Source: Priestia filamentosa (GTDB lineage Bacteria; Bacillota; Bacilli; Bacillales; Bacillaceae_H). Taken from it: DNA of 64,000 bases. The number at the start of each line of letters is the position of its first letter. The stretch's first letter is position 1. The notes below the pieces were generated by a model that had not been told where the DNA came from, ran no database searches, and saw nothing but the letters and a program-made list of their open reading frames with translations. The translations under genes were made by a program, and so were the position numbers. The DNA lies in contig NZ_FXAJ01000006.1 of assembly GCF_900177535.1 (NCBI RefSeq), positions 1 to 64,000 on the forward strand, read 5' to 3'. This document shows, one piece after another, positions 58,959-64,000 of this stretch.

Positions 58959-60044
58959 TTACTTTCCATAAGTTTTCATCTTATCCTGAAGCTGCATAAC
59001 GCGTTTTGTACCATCTTCACGAAGGCGTTTGTTTTCCTCTTCAATTGCCTGAGTCTCTTCCATCCCTTTCATAATAATATTCCAAGATTCTTCAAGCGTC
59101 TCAATTTTCACGCTAGGCTGACCAGACATACGAGCAATTTCCGTACTTTGTGTTGAAATATTTTGAGCATTTTTTAAGATCATTTCATTTGTACGACGGT
59201 CAAGCTCGCTTAATGAATCTGCCACAAGTTTTTGGCGTTTTGCCGCAACAGCTTGAATAATACCATTTTTAAAGATTGGAATAGTTGTAATAAAGGCCGA
59301 GTTCACTTTACCAATCAGCTTTGTATTCCCACGCTGAAGCATCCGAATTTGTGGCGCTGTTTGAACAGCAACAATACGTGCCATTTCTAAATCATAGATT
59401 CGTTCTTCAAGTGCTTGGATGCTGTTATTTAAAGTATCAAGCTGCATTGAGGCCATTTGGTTTCCGCCTGCTGCTTTTTTCTCTAACTCCGGGACCTCTG
59501 ACTTAAGCTCATCCACTTTAAGTCCACCAGCAACAATATACTTTTCTAAATCTAAATAGTATGCAATATTATGTTGGTACATATCTTCTAACGTATTTGT
59601 TGTTTGCACCATTTTATCTTTGTAGCCTGAAATCTCTCCATGAATTTTATCAATTTCTTTTCCAAGTGTTTGATATTTAGCGAAAATCTTATCAATCATC
59701 TTTTCGCCACGTTTAAAAATTTTGCCTAAAAACCCTTTCTTTTCTTCAAAATCATTCTTATCAAATTTATCCATTAATTTACCAAGCTGTTTTAGCATTG
59801 TACTGGAGTCATTCATCTCAGACGCTCTCATCATCGATAAGATTTGATCTGAAAACTGAGAAAGCTGCACAGCAGGCTCTTTCCCGAACTCTAATAAAGC
59901 AGTTTGATTTCTGTAATCAATACTTTGTGCAAGCTGCTGCACTTCTGGTTCTTTACGAAGCTCAAGCCTCGTTTCATCTGCTGTAACTTCTGTTAGCTGA
60001 TCATCAGGCTCTGTTGTTACTAATCCTGTATTTGAATTTGTCAT
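58959..60044 (-). CDS. telA: TelA/YceH toxic anion resistance family protein
   Basis: 361 aa, helical and probably coiled-coil through most of its length. The TelA family core is around IQALEERIYDLEMARIVAVQ and QIRMLQRGNTKLIGKVNSAF. Cytoplasmic. Associated with tellurite and antibiotic resistance, but the mechanism is not known. Last gene of the ter-type operon (yceD-E-F, HTH, yceG, telA), 14 bp after yceG. Confidence 0.92.
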   Translation of the reverse strand: MTNSNTGLVTTEPDDQLTEVTADETRLELRKEPEVQQLAQSIDYRNQTALLEFGKEPAVQLSQFSDQILSMMRASEMNDSSTMLKQLGKLMDKFDKNDFEEKKGFLGKIFKRGEKMIDKIFAKYQTLGKEIDKIHGEISGYKDKMVQTTNTLEDMYQHNIAYYLDLEKYIVAGGLKVDELKSEVPELEKKAAGGNQMASMQLDTLNNSIQALEERIYDLEMARIVAVQTAPQIRMLQRGNTKLIGKVNSAFITTIPIFKNGIIQAVAAKRQKLVADSLSELDRRTNEMILKNAQNISTQSTEIARMSGQPSVKIETLEESWNIIMKGMEETQAIEEENKRLREDGTKRVMQLQDKMKTYGK

Positions 60045-60058
60045 GATAATCTTCCTTT

Positions 60059-61663
60059 CTATTTTTTCATAGATTTTAATACTTTACGAAAGATGGAAGG
60101 TTGCTTAAAATCTTGCCCAAACACCATTTCATCTAGCCAGTGTGTATCAAAGCATTCGCTGTTAAGATAAAGCTCTAAATCATTATGACCTTGTGGATTA
60201 TAAAGGAAAAGATCAAAGCCAAATTCATTTAAAAGTAGCAGAAGGGCTGCATCTGAACGAGAAAGAATGCCATTTTTTTCATTGCAATATAAGACAAGTT
60301 TTGGTACTTCTTGCGCATAATCAAACTTCTGCATCAATTCTAGTACAAACGTTGGAATAGATGTAATTTGAGTAAAAAGATAAAGCTTAGCCTCTTCTTC
60401 TGTTTCCCCTTGTTTCGTCAGCCAATTTGTTGTTTTGCATGTATTAGCAATAGCCGTTGCTATCCCTTTTTGTAATCCCTCTGGCAAATGCTCATATTTC
60501 CACCAGTTGCTTCTTCTCATCTTCTCCTCGTCAAGCTCACCTTTTCGGTTTAGGCAATGTTGATAGTGATATTGATAATTTGCTTGAATTTCTGTCGTGA
60601 ACGGAAACGATTGGACAAGCGATGCTTCTTCATATTCTGTTAGGGTTTGAACACGATCCCAATATTCACGTTCACTATGTGATACTCCCATAATTTTAGC
60701 AAATAAATTTGGAATACGAACTTGTTCGTTCTGAACGGAAAAGTTCGGCCGAATAAATGCTCTCTCTCTTGCTAGAATAAATGTCTCATCATACGTTGTT
60801 TTAAGTGTGACAGCCGTTGGCACGTAATCACGAAATTGCCAAGGTTTATAAAGGGAAGATCCTTCATGATGAATTGTATGATGCATTTCTTGTGAAGCTT
60901 TGTAAGCAACTGTACCTTTTCGCTCAGGTTCTTCCGTTGGAAAAGGTTTGATTTCCCCGTTAAGCGGATGTTTCACAACATCTGTAAATGTCTCTTTCTC
61001 ATCTATTAACGAGAAATCATCTTCCCCGCCTGGGTGGAAAACGATAATATCAAAGCCAAGTAAAGCTAAATAATAGAAAAAATACACCTGACTTTTATTC
61101 ATATCTCCATACCATACAATACAAGGTAGTTTCTCAAAAATAGAATATGTTTTTAACCATGAGTCAAGATGATTCCAAGACCACTTCATTAAATCTAAAA
61201 AGACGCGCCTGAAGTCCTCATGTGCAAAACCATAGTATTGATCAAAATGTTTTAATACTTCCATAAAGGATAAACGAATATGACGATGAAAGAGCGGATT
61301 TTCATGTTTGGGGATAAGTTGTTCACCTTCTAAAAAAGCAACAAAGCGGTTAATGGATAATCCGTTCTCTCTCTGGTTAACCATATGGATTTTCTGGATT
61401 GCTTGGAACCTTTCTTGTGAAATAGTTTTATCTAGCTCCTCACTTAATATATGAACATCCTGTTTTTGAGCCAATTCATAAAGCTTAATATAATACTCTG
61501 TTTCATCATGAGTGATGCCAATAATGCGAGCGCCAATCGTGGAAAAAGCAAGACCTTCTTCTTCACTATAACCCGGTCTCTCTTTTAACGGCTTCTCTAT
61601 TTGCTCCCCCCAGCTATCGGTTTGGAGAGGATAGTGGGAAACAGTAATTCTTTGTCCAACCAT
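60059..61663 (-). CDS. yceG: YceG family protein of the Ter stress operon
   Basis: 534 aa, matching YceG (PF14266 group), proposed from comparative genomics as a biosynthetic-module component linked to TerC/TerD/TelA. Segments such as CIVWYGDMNKSQVYFFYYLA and KLVLYCNEKNGILSRSDAAL recur in similar form in the two halves, suggesting an internal duplication. No membrane segments. GGAGG lies before the ATG. Reaction unknown. Confidence 0.85.
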   Translation of the reverse strand: MVGQRITVSHYPLQTDSWGEQIEKPLKERPGYSEEEGLAFSTIGARIIGITHDETEYYIKLYELAQKQDVHILSEELDKTISQERFQAIQKIHMVNQRENGLSINRFVAFLEGEQLIPKHENPLFHRHIRLSFMEVLKHFDQYYGFAHEDFRRVFLDLMKWSWNHLDSWLKTYSIFEKLPCIVWYGDMNKSQVYFFYYLALLGFDIIVFHPGGEDDFSLIDEKETFTDVVKHPLNGEIKPFPTEEPERKGTVAYKASQEMHHTIHHEGSSLYKPWQFRDYVPTAVTLKTTYDETFILARERAFIRPNFSVQNEQVRIPNLFAKIMGVSHSEREYWDRVQTLTEYEEASLVQSFPFTTEIQANYQYHYQHCLNRKGELDEEKMRRSNWWKYEHLPEGLQKGIATAIANTCKTTNWLTKQGETEEEAKLYLFTQITSIPTFVLELMQKFDYAQEVPKLVLYCNEKNGILSRSDAALLLLLNEFGFDLFLYNPQGHNDLELYLNSECFDTHWLDEMVFGQDFKQPSIFRKVLKSMKK

Positions 61664-61684
61664 TTTTTCTCCTCCTTTCTGCTA

Positions 61685-61897
61685 TCATTTGTTTTTAGGA
61701 CTTTTAGGATGGCCAAAAACTGCAACCATGCCAGAGCGAGTTACTGCATAGCAGTTACCAAATTTCCGAATACTTCCTACCGGAAAATCTTGAACCCTTT
61801 TCCTTAAGGTTGATGAGTTAATTCCCCATTCTTCACAAGCTTGTGCTGAACTTAAAATATGATCGCTGCTTAAATTGATTTTATTTAGTGTTATCAT
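61685..61897 (-). CDS. Small helix-turn-helix protein in the Ter operon
   Basis: 70 aa. The HTH region is ILSSAQACEEWGINSSTLRK, followed by VGSIRKFGNCYAVTRSGMVA. This resembles the AlpA/excisionase-like or antitoxin-type winged HTH seen in several Firmicute small proteins. The start codon has no good Shine-Dalgarno sequence of its own and overlaps an upstream short ORF (61881-61946) that does. It lies 21 bp before yceG and may regulate the module. Confidence 0.7.
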   Translation of the reverse strand: MITLNKINLSSDHILSSAQACEEWGINSSTLRKRVQDFPVGSIRKFGNCYAVTRSGMVAVFGHPKSPKNK

Positions 61898-61946
61898 CTA
61901 TCACAACATTCTTTCTATTACTAAAATAAAATTGGCTTTTATTCAT
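61881..61946 (-). CDS. Possible 21-residue upstream ORF overlapping the HTH gene start
   Basis: MNKSQFYFSNRKNVVIDDNT plus K, with GGGAGGT about 7 bases before its ATG. It ends 17 bases inside the HTH gene in another frame, a layout typical of translational coupling. Whether it is translated is not known. Confidence 0.45.
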   Translation of the reverse strand: MNKSQFYFSNRKNVVIDDNTK

Positions 61947-62043
61947 ATGGATGTACCTCCCAAATCATAAGAAACCTCTTGTATAGTGTAGCTCAATTAA
62001 ATAGATGCAGTGAAAGACACCGCTTTCTTCAATCATGAGTTAC

Positions 62044-62077
62044 AAAAAGAAGGAGACATAAAGACTCCTTCTTTTTT
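62044..62077. terminator. terC terminator
   Basis: GAAGGAG and CTCCTTC (62049-62055/62065-62071) with A and T runs on both flanks. It ends 6 bp from the terC stop codon and precedes the HTH unit on the minus strand, so readthrough would be needed for a single operon. Confidence 0.85.
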
Positions 62078-62082
62078 ATTAA

Positions 62083-62853
62083 TTACTCGTCCTCTTTTGA
62101 AGCAGCAACTTCGTCCATCTGATGCTTTTTCTGATTTCGTTTATGAATAATAAATGTAATAACAAATGCTAAGATAACAATAATAAAGAATGCAGTATGC
62201 GGCAATTCATAATGAAATACACTTGCGAACATTTTTAAAGCAATAATTGCAATTAATATAAAAGCAGTATGTTCTAATTCTGGAATACGATCCATTAGAC
62301 GTAAGAAGAATCCGGCAACAGTACGCATCATAATAATTCCAAGCACTCCGCCTAATAAAAGAACCCAAACTTTCTCAGAAATTGCAAGGGCAGCTAAAAT
62401 ACTATCTACTGAAAAGGCAAGGTCCATCAATTCAACAGCAATAACCGTTCCCCAAAAAATTCCAAATACACGTACTAAAAATCCCGGTTTCTTTGCTCCA
62501 CCTTCATCATTTCCATTGAGGAAGAAATGTGAGATGACAAGCCAAGCAAGATATGCGGCACCTAACACTTTAATCCACCAGAACTTAATAAGGAACATGC
62601 CTAGTCCAATGAATAAGAATCTAAAAAATACGGCTCCAAAAAGTCCGTAAGTTAACGCCTTTTTTTGCTTGTCTGCTGGCAAAGGCTTGACCATTGTTGC
62701 TAATACAAGGGCATTATCCGCAGATAACAAACCTTCTAAAATAACAAGGGTACCAATTAATCCCCAAGAAACGGGGTCTGTTAATACTTCAGCCCATGCA
62801 TGCAAGTCAAAAGCTTGTGCATAGGTATGAAGCATTTTGTGTAAAATTTCCAT
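62083..62853 (-). CDS. yceF: TerC family integral membrane protein (YceF)
   Basis: 256 aa with about seven hydrophobic helices. The metal-site motifs are GLLSADNALVLATMVKPL and DLAFSVDSILAALAI, whose acidic residues lie within the membrane. Linked to manganese/cation export in several bacteria and to tellurite resistance. Charged C-terminal tail (KRNQKKHQMDE). GGAGG precedes the ATG. Confidence 0.93.
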   Translation of the reverse strand: MEILHKMLHTYAQAFDLHAWAEVLTDPVSWGLIGTLVILEGLLSADNALVLATMVKPLPADKQKKALTYGLFGAVFFRFLFIGLGMFLIKFWWIKVLGAAYLAWLVISHFFLNGNDEGGAKKPGFLVRVFGIFWGTVIAVELMDLAFSVDSILAALAISEKVWVLLLGGVLGIIMMRTVAGFFLRLMDRIPELEHTAFILIAIIALKMFASVFHYELPHTAFFIIVILAFVITFIIHKRNQKKHQMDEVAASKEDE

Positions 62854-62885
62854 ATCAGTTCCTCCTACTAGATGAAAAGCAGCTG

Positions 62886-63464
62886 TTATACTTCTAAGCC
62901 ATAGTTACGGCAAAGAGCAGCTAAACCACCAGAAAATCCACTGCCAATTGCGTTGAATTTCCAATCTCCATTATGACGATAAAGCTCACATACTACAACG
63001 GCTGTTTCGATGGAAAAATCTTCCCCTAAATCATAACGAATTAGTTCTTTCCCTGTTACTTCATCAACGAATCTAACAAAAGCATTTGAGACTTGTCCAA
63101 AGTTTTGATTGCGGCTTTCCGCATCGTGAATCGTAACAGTAATACCCACTCTGTGAATGTTTTCGGGAATTTTTGAAAAGTCAACGACAAGTTGCTCATC
63201 ATCTCCTGATCCTTCTCCTGTCCTATTGTCTCCAGTATGCTCAACACCCCCACTTGGATGTTTTAAATTGTTATAAAAAATAAAATCATGATCATTTTGA
63301 CAGTTTCCTTTTTCATCAGCTAAAAAAGCAGATGCATCAAGGTCAAATCCAGCACCGCCATCGTATTGATTCAAATCCCAACCAAGTCCAATGATTCCTT
63401 TTACTAACCCAGGATTTGTTTTTGTTAAATCAATGCGCTGACCTTTTGATAATGAAATTGACAT
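62886..63464 (-). CDS. yceE: TerD family protein (YceE)
   Basis: 192 aa from the ATG at 63464 ([15 protein letters not shown]), with GGAGG 8 bases upstream. The earlier frame to 63512 covers the hairpin and is not coding. TerD fold with Ca2+-binding acidic loops, for example [13 protein letters not shown] and [15 protein letters not shown]. Paralogue of the next gene in the operon. Presumed cytoplasmic stress factor. Confidence 0.93.
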   Translation of the reverse strand: MSISLSKGQRIDLTKTNPGLVKGIIGLGWDLNQYDGGAGFDLDASAFLADEKGNCQNDHDFIFYNNLKHPSGGVEHTGDNRTGEGSGDDEQLVVDFSKIPENIHRVGITVTIHDAESRNQNFGQVSNAFVRFVDEVTGKELIRYDLGEDFSIETAVVVCELYRHNGDWKFNAIGSGFSGGLAALCRNYGLEV

Positions 63465-63490
63465 TGTTATTCCTCCTTTTTTATTCTGAG

Positions 63491-63516
63491 AAAAGCCGGT
63501 GCTTTTTAGCACCGAC
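63491..63516 (-). terminator. Hairpin between the two terD genes
   Basis: CGGTGCT and AGCACCG (63497-63503/63508-63514) around TTTT. On the minus strand it is followed by UUUUCU. Possibly a partial terminator or processing site in the operon. Confidence 0.6.
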
Positions 63517-63528
63517 TAATTGTTTTAT

Positions 63529-64000
63529 TTACACATCTAAACCGTAGTCTTTAACAAGTGCAGCAAGTCCGCCTTGGTAACCAGAACCAACAGCAGCAAA
63601 TTTCCACTCTCCGCCATGACGGTAAAGTTCACCAACTACAACAGCTGTCTCAATCGAGAAGTCTTCTCCTAAATCATAGCGAATAAGTTCTTTATTAGAC
63701 TGCTGATCTAGAATACGAACAAAACTGTTTGAAACTTGTCCAAAGTTTTGGTTACGCGCTTCACCATCATGAATCGTAATTACAAAAGCAATCTTTTCAA
63801 CATTTGAAGGAACAGCCTGTAAATCAACAGCGACTTGTTCGTCGTCTCCAGCTCCTTCTCCTGTACGGTTATCTCCTGTATGTTCAACAGCACCGCTTGA
63901 ATGCTTTGGCTGATTATAGAAGATAAACTCTCCTTCAGATGGACATTTTCCAGCTGCATCTAATAGGAAACAAGAGCTATCTAAATCGAAGTCCTTCCCA
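63529..64000 (-). CDS. yceD: TerD family protein (YceD), 5' part outside the window
   Basis: The 3' 157 codons of a terD paralogue of yceE. The protein reads [20 protein letters not shown] near the window end, includes [16 protein letters not shown], and ends at [13 protein letters not shown]. The start codon lies beyond base 64000. It is the first visible gene of the operon, and more ter genes (yceC) probably precede it outside the window. Confidence 0.93.
   Translation of the reverse strand, partial: GKDFDLDSSCFLLDAAGKCPSEGEFIFYNQPKHSSGAVEHTGDNRTGEGAGDDEQVAVDLQAVPSNVEKIAFVITIHDGEARNQNFGQVSNSFVRILDQQSNKELIRYDLGEDFSIETAVVVGELYRHGGEWKFAAVGSGYQGGLAALVKDYGLDV

Overview
The window looks like a chromosomal segment of a low-GC, endospore-forming Bacillaceae bacterium (Bacillus/Priestia type). 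Spore genes support this (sspE, sspK, pdaA, yfhD/yfhE-type small proteins). Gene order also follows the Bacillus subtilis ygxA-perR-gsaB-ygaE-ygaD-ygaC-ygaB-sspE-fabL-mutY-yfhP-yfhJ-sspK-yfhH-recX-yfhF block and the later yfjO/yfjP/pdaA/yfjT, yfkAB-yfkD-chaA, yfkH-I-J-K-M, yflL-nos and yce(ter) blocks. I see no prophage, insertion sequence, CRISPR array or canonical tRNA gene.

Layout. 1-400 is the 5' end of a 16S rRNA gene on the minus strand with two tandem rrn promoters. 400-7300 holds ygxA, ygzB, perR with its own Per box, an M29 aminopeptidase, a sodium:solute symporter paired with the alkanesulfonate monooxygenase ssuD, and a peroxiredoxin. 7300-12800 holds an ABC-2 exporter (ATPase plus two permeases), the haem-pathway aminomutase hemL/gsaB, and ygaE behind a structured leader. 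12800-18500 is an appDFABC-type oligopeptide importer under a 19-bp palindrome made of CodY-like half sites. 18500-29640 is the conserved ygaD-to-yfhF core plus an amidohydrolase.

29640-31280 is the least ordinary stretch. It holds a structured leader with a tRNA-like fold and a terminator ahead of an acetyltransferase, a cluster of very small genes (a hydrophobic 22-residue peptide, yfhE, yfhD), a hairpin that buries the yfhD ribosome binding site, and a convergent intergenic region with ten DnaA-box-like 9-mers folded into palindromes. 31280-49250 holds RNA metabolism (yfmL helicase, an rRNA uracil methyltransferase), repair (AlkA-type glycosylase), the spore-cortex deacetylase pdaA, a radical SAM protein, a calcium antiporter, a ZosA-like P-type ATPase, the yfkHIJ/yfkK/yfkM stress genes, a secreted CAP protein, and the divergent hmp/nsrR nitric-oxide module with its operator.

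49400-53100 looks like a murein-peptide recycling unit: a DUF3870 protein, a DUF819 permease, an L-Ala-D/L-Glu epimerase and a secreted NlpC/P60 endopeptidase. 53200-57000 is a YkoGH-like two-component system with two PepSY proteins. 57100-64000 holds acylphosphatase, nitric oxide synthase, and a Ter-type stress operon (terD, terD, terC, a small HTH protein with an overlapping upstream ORF, yceG, telA). Many convergent genes share bidirectional terminators that overlap stop codons, so the region is compactly packed.
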